A DNA stretch of 64,000 nt from Biancaea sappan (lineage: Eukaryota; Streptophyta; Magnoliopsida; Fabales; Fabaceae). The stretch covers positions 35,764,501 through 35,828,500 of the forward strand of contig CM073496.1 of assembly GCA_037074585.1 (NCBI GenBank), in the 5' to 3' direction. Below are positions 10,707 through 23,500 of this stretch, piece by piece; within the stretch, counting starts at the first letter, position 1; each line of letters opens with the position of its first letter. The notes under the pieces were generated by a model, which saw only the letters and a program-made list of their open reading frames with translations, was not told where the DNA came from and did no database searches. A program made the position numbers and the translations under genes.

Positions 10707-11358
10707 TATTGGTTGAGTATGAGCCTTTGGATATGCTTGCATGACTGGTAATGTATTTGAATTTTATTAACGCGAGGCCGATTCGCTCATTGAGTTTAAA
10801 AGCTCACATTGTTTGTACAACCTTTTTGTTCAGATCAGGTTGCCAGCGAAGGATATATGCTAGAGGAGTAGATCACTTTGGACCTTCCCGTTGTCGGGTA
10901 AACCCCTCTATTGTTGTAGATTATGTTGCTCTGTAATCGTCTAGGACATCTAGGTCAGGGGTTTGGCATTTGGTTTATATGTCAGCATAATAATGTATGT
11001 TATATTGAGAATATATTATTATGTGCAAATCATCTCTATGAATTTCAAATAAGAAAATTTGATATATTTTCTTCAGGAATGGTTATTTTGATAATGACTA
11101 AACTCATGGGTAGAATTTATCGAAAGGCTTACAGTGATGGGATATTCATCATTGTGCCGGTCATGTGCCTAGAAAACGGGTCGTGACATTTAGGGTTTTA
11201 AATTTAGCAACGGTTAAAATCGTTGCTAAAATTAAAGTGTCGCGAAACATAAAAACTGTGATTAAAATTAGTCACATTTATATTTTAGCAACGATTTTTT
11301 TTTTTAATTTAGCAATGGTTAAAACTGTTGTTAAAGAGAAAAGCACCTGCTTTTCTAG

Positions 11359-14300
11359 TACAAAAAAGCAGAGGCGCCAGACTCCATGTTATTGCGTACT
11401 CACTTGGGTTAGCAAATTACGTACTGCAAAATATTGAAAGATGAAGAATCAACTCTTGGACTTGCTAGTAACGAGATTGAGAGTAACAGACAATAAAATA
11501 TTGTCTAAATTAATTTTTAAAAATATATTATTTATTTTTAAAAAAATTAAGGTCTTTATTTTAGGATAGGAATCCTCTCCTTAGCTTATATCTCTTTAGT
11601 TTCCCATAGCTGTAAAATTGTTGTGAACCCTATACTGTAAACAGCTAATAACTCGGTTTGACCCATCAGCTATGAAGACGATCCTCGTTCCTTTATTCAC
11701 ATTTACATTCACTTTACAGTCTTCTGTCTGATTTCTGTTTGACTGACGGTTGCTCTTCTGGGTATTTCAAAAGCCTGCAATCATTTTGTTAAAGCTCTCA
11801 AGCACCAAAAGGACATAAAAGATTAGAAATAATAAAAGAAAAATAATTAAATGTATTAGTTTTGTAATATTTAATTAAATTATATCTATTTCAAATTTAC
11901 ATTTGTGTCTTAGATAATTGAAATATATTGTAGAAACGTTTTTCATAATCTTTTTGTCAATAAAGTTAATTTTATAAAATATGTATTCATTCCAAAAGTA
12001 TTTTTTTTAATTATAATGGACTTCAACCCTAATATTTGAATCCACTACAATACTCAATTTTATATCACTTCAGTTATAAGTTCGGTGGTCCAACATATCA
12101 TAATCTCATGTTGGGAATTAACATCATTTTAGTTGTTTTTGTCATCATTCTGAGGATAATATTACAAGTATATTGTGTAAAAAAATAACTATATTTACAT
12201 TAAAAAAAAGTTGGACACGAGATTTTTGTACTGTATATCAACTGTCAATGAAACCAAATGTAATTTTTCAAAACAAGAAGGATATCAAGTATCATTTAAT
12301 TAAATTTCATGATGGATTAGTGTACTTTGTTTAAAGAAAAATATTAGTTATGTAAATTAAATAATAACCTTATATAGCTATTTAATATTTATAAACAAAT
12401 AATTTACATGAGCATATCTTATTTGTTAATGAAATATAAGGATAAGAAGAAAGAATCATCTCTTTAATTACAAATCTCTCAACAAAAAGGCCCCTCATGA
12501 TAGTTAAATATTTAATATGAATGAGAATATATTTGCAAAGTAACGTGAAGTTGTCCAAAAGCCTTGACAATAAAATGATACTTCTTTTTGACATAAGCTC
12601 CAGCACGTTTTAACAATTATTGGTTCATTAAGAGAGAGAGAGACACAGAAGGCGAAGCTTGACTTCTTTTGAACGAGAAGTAAGGCAATAAAAGTCTAAA
12701 AGTATGTGAAACACGTTGAGCGACAGTGGGCCATTAGAGTTCGACGTGTGTAGGCCATACTGGACCATTTTGCTGAGCTTGTGTTTTGTCTTGTTAAATC
12801 ATGTCTTACGAGCAGGAAAGTTTTTCTGATTTGGAGAGCCAGTTGATCATTCGGAAAGCGACCTACTTCAATGGCGAATAGGACCACTCACCGGACACCA
12901 ATTATCGGATATGATCGAACTGTTGACAGGTCATTTTTTTTTTTAAAAAAAAAAAGAAATTTCCACTGCCAATCATTCAAATGATTCAATCGGCCCAAGA
13001 AATAAGAAACTTGTGTTCACAAGGGGAACAGGAGCATATCCTGTTTCATGCAGAAAAGCCCACGGAGAAATCTTTTATTTTACATTTGGTAAGTAATTAC
13101 TATCTATTAAGTTTTAGGAGGAATTGTTCTTTAAACATCAGTAATTTCGTTATATAACAAAACATAGTCTAATAATATGATTTAAGTTAAGTCGTTTTAT
13201 AAAGATCTAAATTTTTTTCAATATTTTTTTATTTACATAATTTAAATTGAAAACTTTACTTTAAATAAATAAATATCCATATTAATCTAATGATTGAAGA
13301 GCAAATTGAACTAATCAGCCTAATTAAAAATATGATTTATCACCCTTCATCCTCGCAAAATTCAAATCATGGGTATAAGCCATATAACAGGAATGACTTG
13401 TAAGAATCTATTAATTTATAATCTCTTTATAAATCAATATGAATTTCTGTTTTTTAAGCATTATTATTATAATTATTTGTGTGTGATACATTTTTTAAAA
13501 AAAAGTAATTTTCAGTGTTAAATTACTAAAATAGAATGTATAGATTTGAGCCATGTAGGTGTTAATTAAAGAGAGTTAGTTGATAATTAATAATTTTGAA
13601 GAGAGTCCAATTGTTTTCACAAAAGTAATCCTTTAGTTTTGTTTATGCTATTAACGAGAAAATTCTGATAACTTAATTTAATTACTCTATTTTAAATAAA
13701 TCAGCCATGGAGAGCTAGTTTAGAAGATAAGGTTTTAAGCAGTAAAGCAATAATTCGGTTTCCAATTTTGCTTTAAAAGGGAAGGATGGATGAAATACAG
13801 ATCACGTCTTTCACTTTTATAAACGACAAATATGAAAAGGGCAAAAAGAAAAATCAAGAAATAGAATACATGCACGTAATTCCAAGTCCAAGGTGTGAAC
13901 TCGATTTCCAGATTCCATCTCCGCGACGAATTTACGATCCGGCTCCCTCCGGTTTGGAGAGAAATTAGTTCAGACTGGTAGATGAAATTATTCTCCAGTT
14001 TAGATTAATTTTATATTTTTTAAAAAATTACATAATTAATTTTTAATAAATTTAATCTTATATTTTTGTATTTTTTAAAAATTAATCATATTTTTTTAAA
14101 AAATAAAACAAAATTAATTTGGACCTGGAAGATTCTGACCTGGAGGGGAGCCGATTGCTGTGGGGTCATTTTCTTCATCATCAGCTCTTCATGAAAGGCA
14201 GACAAGCCCGGGTTGAGAGAAGACCCAAGCATTTAATATTTAGAAATAGTTAATTTCAAAATGGAAATGCATTTTCGAATGGATTATCTGACTAAACACA

Positions 14301-14527
14301 CTCTTCACTCAGGACATCAATCGCCATCGAAGACGGAGGGTCAAAATGTACCTCACCTCACGGCATCCAAACCCACTTCAACTACCATTCTTCCCTTCAT
14401 TTCTTCATTGAATTCCGGAGGAAAAAGGAGCAAGCAGGACGTGCTCGATTGAACTGGAACCACAGTTTTTATTTCTTAGAAAGCGTACCCTGCGAATGCC
14501 AGCTTTTGTTATAGTAGAGCCGTCGAA
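11359..14527. other. NHX upstream region, no recognisable gene
   Basis: AT-rich sequence with short homopolymers and no exon I could support. The NHX promoter and 5' UTR must lie in the right part. A more GC-balanced stretch begins near 14260. Out-of-frame ATGs occur at 14261 and 14496 upstream of the NHX start; I cannot tell which are in the mature mRNA. Confidence 0.5.
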
Positions 14528-17500
14528 ATGGCTCTGCTTGAAGCCAGTCCTACTTCGTTACCACTCCGGGATTCTACGTCGTATCTCGACACCTCCACCA
14601 TTATCGCTCTCTGCGTATTCTTCACACTTCTCTGCGCCTGCATCGTTATCGGCCATCTTCTCGAAGAAAACCGATGGGCCAACGAATCCATCACCGCCCT
14701 TGTTCTGGTATTGCTTGCTGCGTTTATTCGATTGTTCTCAATTGTCTTTGAATGTGCCGTTGAATCACGGGTTTAATTGTACTTGACCTTGGTTCGATAC
14801 AGGGGTTGTTTTCTGGATTGGTAGTGTTGCTGGTAACCGGTGGCACCAAATTTTTAGACTTCAGCGAAGACTTGTTCTTTCTTTACTTGCTTCCTCCAAT
14901 CATTTTCAATGCGGGGTATGATTTCTCTCCTATGTCGACTTTGTTTGGTGCCAAAGGATCCCGTGGAAGTATGTAGCACTAATCGTGACCTAAAGGAACT
15001 TGAAAATTTTGCTTAAATTTGGGAAGAATATTTTTGGCGAGGTATTCGGATTCTCATGTAATTCAAGGTTTATATAGAAGCTAATTATTATACTGGGGAG
15101 TGGACGGGGGATGATTTTATTTCTCTGGATTGACTAGCAAAGACCCATGGCATTCAGAGGTTCAGGACCACATTATATGGCATTAAAAATTTAAAACCCT
15201 TGTTTAGTTATTTACTAATAAGCATAAATACTTACGTGGAAATGGGACGATAAGATGTGAAAATTGCAATATGACAAATATGCGGTGTTTAAATGCATAG
15301 TGTTGTGTCATGTCAGCTGGGATGCTCTGTTACATACTAGATATAATACAGCTCTACTGGTGTTTCATAAGGTCTTAATCAGCTTGTTAATCATGAGGCT
15401 AGATAATTTAGGTCTGACTAAGAAAGTAAGAAGTGTTACTCTTAGATGCTTTCTTCCCAATATGGATTCGGTGGTGTTTTCCTTCTTGATTTATTTCAAT
15501 TCAAACTGTATGCTAGTTTCCAAGTGAAGAAGAAGCAGTTCTTTAAAAATTTTACAACAATTCTGCTGTTTGGAGTTTTTGGAACAGTCATTTCATTCTG
15601 CCTCATATCATTGGGTAAGATTTACGCTTTCCTAAAACTATGAGAGTTACTTTGGGTCTCAAACTTTGAAATGTCACTTTTAGAAACTCATATATTGCTG
15701 TCATTCTCAATTTTTCTCAATCTATATAGAATATGTTTAATCATAATGTACTAAAGATTCAATGATATCATTTCTGAAACTTCTCTAGGCGCCTTTCTGC
15801 TGCTTAGGAGGATTGGTTTAGAGAACCTGAAGATACAAGATTACTTAGGTGAGAAAGAATATTGTTTAGCGCAAGCATTTTTTTGTGGAGAATTATAAAT
15901 AAGTACCCACCACTACAGGTTTTTACACTAAGGCCCCACAAAATGGTTACTCAGTTTAATATTTGGAAGAGATAACTACACTTTGTGGTTGGTCCTTAAG
16001 TGTAAAAAAGTTGCTGCTCCACGGGTTTCTTTAAAGTTCTCCTTTTTTTCATTTTAAGTGGTTATCATTTTTCCTTCGATTCTGATTGCTCATGAACCAT
16101 TCACGTGAAGCCATTGGTGCCATATTCTCAGCAACTGACTCAGTCTGTACACTGCAGGTATATCCTAATCTCAGATCAAAAAACAAATGTCATTTTTTTA
16201 AAAAAAATCGAGACGTAAATTTAATGCTTTCTTTTTCTTACTGTGGTAAAGGTTCTCAGTCAAGATGAAACACCCTTTCTATACAGCATCGTATTTGGGG
16301 AGGGAGTAGTAAATGATGCTACCTCTATCGTACTTTTCAATTCAGTCCAGTCAATGGACTTCAGTAGCATCAATGCTTCTACAGCCTTGAGCTTGTTGTG
16401 GACCTTTCTTTACCTCTTCTTCACTAGTACTGCCCTTGGCATATTGGTAAGTATAACTGTGGTGCTTGATAAGTGGAAATTCTAACTATTTGAAACCTCA
16501 TCTTTAAACACTGTTTTAAGATCAGTCTAGGAAGTGTATAGTGTTATGGTCCCTAGCGTAGGATCTAGTTATGGGTCTTGAAGGATTGGATGATAATGGG
16601 TTTGAATGGGAAAGGGGAGAGGAATTTGACTTCTTTTTCCTGCCTATTTTGTTGGTTCAAATTATAGAGAGAACCAAAATCTCTAGTGCTCACACACAAG
16701 ACTTCTGATAATACTAAACTGCTCTCTTATTAACACAGAGTGGACTACATAAATACATCAACTGGCAAATGGTAACTGCCAAGTAACCTCCCACTACAGA
16801 CAATAAAATAATTACTGCAGTAAAGAAAATAACATAAACTAACTAAAAAAAAAATAAGGATAACTAAACTTCCCCACTGCTATCCCACTACTTCCTCTTT
16901 GCACATCCTGCTGACATATAGTTTTTTTTTTTTGATTGAAAAAGAAATATTGTTAAGAAAGAGAGAGGGATACAAAAAGGAGAAAAAGAGGAAACAAAGG
17001 GGGAAAGGAGGACAAGATATCCTCCAAAAAAAACTACAGAAAATAAAGCCAAACCGAAGAGCCCAAAAACAAGGCTAGTTCAATAAAACCCTCCAATCTC
17101 TATAGACGTTTACAAAGGGCACCCCCTTAAAAAACCCATTAGCCGAAACCTAAAGAGAAGTGACAAAACGAACTCTATCCCACAACGTATGAGGAGGAAG
17201 AAAGCTTTGATTAAACACTCTAGCTTTCCTCTCTATCCAAAGACACCACACAGTCGCATAGACAGCCTCGTTTTACAAAATCTTATTCTCCTTTCTCACT
17301 CCAAAACCCAAAAAGATAATGTTAAAGAAGGCACCAAGGTCCACGGGACAAACCCAACTCTCCTCAACGATACCAAATAATCTGTTCCAAATATCTCAAG
17401 TCACCTGACAATGTAAGAACAAATGACTATTAGTCTCAGAATTTTTAAAACACATAACACAAACATCATGAGATAAAGCATTGGATAGTTGCCTAATCTG

Positions 17501-20500
17501 ATACAGATTATTAGTATTAATTTTATTGAGTAAAGCAGTCCAAACAGAGGCTTTCACCTTTGAAGGCACTTTCACTTTCCAAAATGACTTTTTAGAAGGG
17601 GATGTTGCACAGGGACTACGAGTCAAAAAATTAGAGAAAGAGGCACAAGTGTAGGAACTTGAGGAATCCTAATTCCACAATCTCTTATTAGGTAGAGAGG
17701 AGATGCAGAACAGAGTCAAAATGTCCAGCAACGAAGAAACCTCATCCACAAGTCTACCATTTAAATTTCTAGCAAAATGAAAATTTTAAGAAAAATGATT
17801 ACCTTCAAAACATAAGAAATCGACAATGGGGGCATCATGAAGCGAAGACAAGGAAAAGAGATGAGGGAACCTTTCAATAAACGGGATATGACCAATCCAT
17901 CAGTCCTCCCAAAAGTGAAAATGGGAACCATCTCCAACACGAAAAGACAACATTGGAGAAAAATAATGATATACCTGAGAGATCGCCTTCTAGTGACTAG
18001 CATGCGTAACGACATCTCTCGAGTTAGCATCCCAACCATTCTAATGTAAACCAAATTTGGCTTTCATCACCTTACGCCAGAGGGAATCAGGCTCCAAAGG
18101 AAAACACTATAACCACTTAGCCAAAAAAAAATGTTTTTAGAAACTGAATTATCAAGACCTAGCCCACCATCATCCTTAGATCTACAACATACCTCCAACT
18201 GACTAAATGGACCCTTTTACTCTCTCCACCATCAGACCACAAAAAATCTTTCAAAATCTTCTCAATCTTATTGGCCACCTGGAATAGGATCTTAAACAAG
18301 GACAAGAAATACAAAGGCACACTAGAAAGAGAAGCTTGAACCAACGTTATTCTCCTCCCTAGAGAAAAATAGGACCCTTTTTAGCTTTCAAGCTTTTTAG
18401 AGATTCTTTGAATCAAAGGATCCCAAAAATACTCAACACGAGAATTACCACCTAAAGGAACACGTAGGTAAGGAAGAGGCCAGTTCAGAACCCCACATAT
18501 TGCTATCTCTTCTAGCTCCCATAAAAAATTCTCCTGAATGTTAATACTTGTTAAACCACTCTTACCTAAGTTTATGCGAAGCCCAGACACCAACTCAAAA
18601 ATCTAAAGCAGCGACAACACGTTAGGAAAGTTCTCCTTATCATCAGGCAAAAAGAGAATACTGTCATCTGCAAAATACAAATGAGACACTTAACACCTAT
18701 TAACCCCTATCCACAAGCCACGAGCCACCCCTCTATTAGAGCCTCTTTTCAATATATGACTTAGAACAATGACCACCAAAGAAAAAAGAAAAGGAGATAA
18801 GAGATCACCCTGTCTAGCCCCACAATGTCCCTTAAACCAATTCTTAGGATGATCATTAACAATAACCAAGAAAGACACCGAGGAAAGGCAACCCCTAATC
18901 CAATGCCTCTACCTATCACCAAACCCCTGCCAACATAATACCCTATCCAGAAAACCCACCAGTTAACTCTGTCATAAGCCTTTTCAAAATCCAACTTGAA
19001 AACCAAACCCCTATGCTTTCTACGTTTAAGATCCTCAACTAGCTCGTTAGCAATCAAACTAGCATCAAGAATTTTGACGCTCAGTAATGAAAGCACTTTG
19101 GTTCTCACCTTAGCAATGATTTTATAAACACTAGTAACCAAACTAATAGGCCTAAAATCCGTCACCTTAGTGGACCTATCTTTTTGAGGAATGAGGACAA
19201 CAAATGTAGAGTTCGCACTAGTGTTTATACCACCAGTGCAGTGGAATTCTTCGAAAACCTTCATCAAATCCACCTTCACAATAGACCAACAAGCTTGGAA
19301 GAAGGCCATATTAAACCCCTCAGTCCCAAGAGCTTTCTCATTCTTTAACTTCCAAATAGCACCTCTAACTTCTTTCTCTTCAAAAGGTCTCTCTAACCAC
19401 TCTCCCTTAGAACAATTTATGGGCGACCAATCCAACCCCTCAATAAACAGCCTCTCAAGCAAATCCTCAAAATAAAGCTCCTTGTAAAAAGTGGTCACCT
19501 CCTCTGAAATCACATCATTTTCCCTAACGATTCTTCCTTCTTCCACCTCTAACTCTTTAATAACACTCCTCCTCCACTTCCCATTAACAACCTTATGGAA
19601 AAATCTAGAATTCACATCACCCTCTCTAACCCATTTAATCCTGCTCTTTTGACTTAAACTAATCTCTTCTTTCTTGACAATATCATCCAGAGTGTTTCTA
19701 AGGGTTGCCTTACGAATAATAAGGCTCTCCTCAAGACCAACCTGACTCTCTAACTTATCTAGAAAATCCAACTCCTTTAGAGTCTCTTTTTTCCACACTC
19801 TAATATTCCAAAAACTTCCAAATTCCAAACTTTCAATTTCTCCTTCACAAATTTCAACTTCTTCATAAACTTATAGCCCTCCGCATAGACACCAAACACT
19901 CGGCCCACCAATTCTCCACGTTGCTAAGAAAAGGCTGATGATGCAATCACCTGTTCTAGATACTAAAAGGATTAGGACCCCACTTGACCCTTCAAGACTC
20001 TAATATAATAGGGAAATGGTCTGACACCAAGCGAGATCCCACCACTTGAATAAGATCAGGGAAAGAATCTTCCCACTTAGGAGAAATTAAGAATCTATCT
20101 ATTTGAGAAGAAGCAATCCTGCCCCTATTAACAGACCAAGTAAATTGGGCATTAGACTGAGGGAGATCATCCTTTAACCCACAGTCCCTAATAAAGTCGT
20201 CGAAACCTCTCATACTAGCATTAATCCTAGAACCTCCTAATTTCTCAGAAGGAAAACACATAGCATTAAAATCACCCCCACCAACGGGGACTGCACAATC
20301 TATGAAAAAATAACCCCTCAGCCTAGAATTTGTCGGACCATAAATAGAAGTCACCCATCAACACTCTTTATCCTTGAAATCCAATAAAACAGAACACCCA
20401 CTAAAACATCAACTTTAGAGGCAACCCTAGTGTCTTAGACCAACAGAAGGCCACCTGAAGCTCCCACAGAAGGGAAACACTCCCAGTCCTTAAACCTACA

Positions 20501-23500
20501 ATCCCAAATGCTACGAACTAAAAATTTGTCAACCACCCCCAACTTAGTCTCCTTAATCAAAACAATGTCAGGATCAACTCGTCTAACAACCTTCTGCACT
20601 TTAGATCTTTTAAATGGGTACCTAACCTATTAACGTTCCAACTTAGGATCTTCATAACTTAATAGACTTACCCTTCCCATTCTTGGGGATACCATAATTT
20701 ATCGAAGAAGATAACCTTTTCAACTCACTCTCAATTCTCTCTCTTTTTTTCCCTCTCAAAAGTCCTAGGCATTACATGTACTCTAATCTCTTTCCCGATT
20801 TATCTCTCAATTGAGAATTAAGAGTTTCAAGCAAGGCTTGGGGGTCTTGATTATCCCTCACACCCCCCAAATGACTTAGATGGACATAGCTTCCCTTTGA
20901 CTCCTCACCCCCCCCCCCCCTTACAACATAAGAAGATTTGTAGAAATCTGGTAATGGAAGGATGCCATCTCGTCTAATTTCATTACACATAGTTTTCCCT
21001 GCAAAAAAAATCACCAAGCACAACATGTTATTCAGAGTGACAAATTAATTTGGGAGGTAGCAAGGCAATTATTTTGTGGACACACAGATAGAGAAGGTGC
21101 CCCTGACCAATATCATTACTCAAAAGATTATTACGAGTATGTTCCAGGCCCCCCGACCATCATCATCCTTGGCACCCTCACTTTCTAAGAGTTGAGGAAC
21201 TCCATCAAGAACACCATCCACACCACTATAATCCTTCTCAAGTTGATCAATGAGTAACTCTTCATCATTATCAAAATTAGACAGCACCTCTTCTTCAAAG
21301 TCTTCAGAACAACTGTCATCAATCTCATCTTCAAACCCCTAAGAACATGTCTCCTTTTCACTTAGAACTGCCGTAGAAACTTTTCCCAAGGTCCCCTTCA
21401 TGGCATCTTCTTTCAAATTCCCACACCCCTCCGAAACTCTACCATCACAGTACTCATGAGCGCCATTTTCCTCACCACAGAGCACTATAACAATGCCCGT
21501 CGCATCCCCAGAATCTTCGATGGACGGCTCCCGGCTGTTTGAGGTCTCCGGCATCTTCACCTTACCTCCAACCAGGTAGTCAGACGTTTCTGTCCTACCA
21601 CCGCGATGGTTCGATGTGGGCGACACACCCAGTGGTGGAAGATTGCCCATCAAATCTCCAGCACCTTCGCCACCCACTAACATATAGTCAGACAAAGTCC
21701 AAGGGTACTCTGACCATATTAAAAAATAAAAAATAAAAACTATCATTAAAATATCTGGTTATAAAATATATGAAAATTTCAAGATCATCAGGTTGATTAT
21801 GACATCATACCAAACAAGGGACTACTGAATTTGTAACAAAATTTCTTAGCTAAGTATCTTATAAATAGGTTTCTAAGTACTTGGGAAATTAGGATGTCTA
21901 CTAATTAAATGCACCTTAGTGGTTTTACATGAGCTGCTTAACATATTTCTTGAGAGTCATAGTGAGAAAGTGTCTGTTGGATGAAAAGCAGCATCCTTAG
22001 AAAATGCTTCTTTTACATTTTCTCCTTCAGACGTCACTTATCCTCCACATGAGATTATTCATCTCATCATTTGGTGTTAATGTACAATCTGAATAAATAT
22101 GTCAAACTATAACATAAAGTTTGGTCCATGAAAGCATTGTAGGGTGTGTTAATTGGTTTTCAGAATTGTAAAATAATTCATTCTTTCCTGCTTGGATCTA
22201 TAGGAGCGCTGTTTGCTGTTCCCAAACCAGTCAAAAAGTCCTAACAAACTAAACTATAAATTATTGGTTGTTGAAAATGGAGATGCAGTTCTTTTAACAT
22301 TCTATATGGTGCTTTTTTCAGGTTGGCCTTTTGAGTGCATTTACTATTAAAACACTCTACTTTGGAAGGTACGGATATAGATGTTGTCCTTCTTTTTAAA
22401 TATAACTTCATGACGAATATATTAAATTATATGTACCTATAATGCTTCCTACTGTCCCTTTTAATTGAGTGGTCAAGATTATTTCCTTATTCCTAAATCA
22501 GGTAGAATGTTTTAATACTTCATTGATGATTATCTTTTTCATTGTTGTCAAATTTGGAAGGAACTTGGAAGTTCTGGGAAAATGATAAACCTTGGAATCT
22601 GAATAATAAAGGGTAGAAAGTCACAAGTAATCAAAAAAACATGCGGCTCTGACGAGTTCTGTCCTCTTGACTTTAACTACATAATCATAATGTAAACAGC
22701 ATTAACATGTGGCACTGAAATCTGGTCTTCGTACTCCTTTTTGCTCTGAAAGCTTACAACATCATGTTAATCAAGGGATTTTAATTTACTTTCAATATCA
22801 AAAGACGAGAGAAAACATTGGCAAGTAAAGCAATCTGACTTTCTAAATACCAACATAGACATATTATTGGTCTCTGGCAGGGGAGTGAATTAGCTTTATA
22901 AATATGACTTGTAAGCCTGTTGGACTTTGTGCTATCTGACATATTTACTTGTAATAACAGGCATTCTACAGATCGTGAAGTTGCACTCATGATGCTTTTG
23001 GCCTATTTGTCATACATGATTGCTGAGGTAAACCAACCATCATCTACAAAAAAATGTAGTTGTAAAATTTTCTCCACTGAAGAAAATGCAGCGCATTTAC
23101 ATAAAAATTCTTCATTGAGTAACTAACTATATCCAACCTTCTTCACAAATGGCTGAAAAGAATTGAATTTACACATGTAAGCCAACAATAATGGGAGGAA
23201 TTCAAAATCACTAAATCAAAGAATTCACTGGTTTAAGTGCGACATAAAATATAGCTATTCCCTCCTGAATGGAATCAGCACTACAACAGAGAGTATCACA
23301 AATGTAATTATTTGCTTTATAATTCTAAGCTTTATATAGTTCTGGCTTTTGCAGCTTTTGAATCTCAGTGGAATTTTGACAATTTTCTTTTGTGGCATTG
23401 TTATGTCACACTACACATGGCACAACGTTACAGAAAGCTCGAGGATAACAACGAAGTAAGGAAATGATATTTTTTTCCTTTTAGCTGGGGCAAACTGATA

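Larger units (their letters stand above)
8943..11188 (+). mobile_element. Solo LTR (chromovirus type) with TSD TTTAG
   Basis: 2246 bp from TGTAATACCC to GGGTCGTGACA. It is bounded by perfect 5-bp duplications TTTAG at 8938-8942 and 11189-11193. No coding region or PBS is present, so it is a solo LTR left by unequal or intra-element recombination. Blocks near 9650-9720 match the copy A LTR in reverse orientation. The restored target reads TTTAGGGTTTAGGGTTTT, a short telomere-like tract. Confidence 0.88.
8911..11358. mobile_element. Candidate terminal-inverted-repeat element split by a solo LTR
   Basis: AGAAAAGCAGGGTGCTTTT at about 8911-8929 is matched in inverted form by AAAAGCACCTGCTTTTCT at about 11340-11357, with one extra G on the left. 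Without the solo LTR the interior is only about 200 bp. It contains AGCAACGGTTAAAATCGTTG hairpin words typical of subterminal repeats of DNA transposons. The superfamily is not resolved and no convincing target duplication was seen. Confidence 0.4.
16922..21716 (-). mobile_element. Degenerate L1-type LINE in NHX intron 6
   Basis: A minus-strand LINE of about 4.8 kb. Its 3' end is the T-run at 16922-16934 (an A tail on its own strand) preceded by a CT-rich 3' UTR. Going leftward on its strand I see apurinic endonuclease remnants (20354-19992), reverse transcriptase (19828-18159) and a zf-RVT zinc-binding region (17626-17396). No ORF1 zinc-knuckle domain was recognised. The 5' limit near 21716 is approximate, consistent with 5' truncation. 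Frames are broken many times, so it is an old, immobile copy. Confidence 0.85.

Noticed and set aside
12696..12887. Minus-strand frame of 63 codons upstream of NHX
   Set aside because: No splice partner, no family resemblance and ordinary length for chance.
16908..21720. CTGACATAT versus CTGACCATAT as target duplication of the NHX-intron LINE
   Set aside because: Imperfect, and the left copy overlaps the solo LTR end, so it cannot be trusted.
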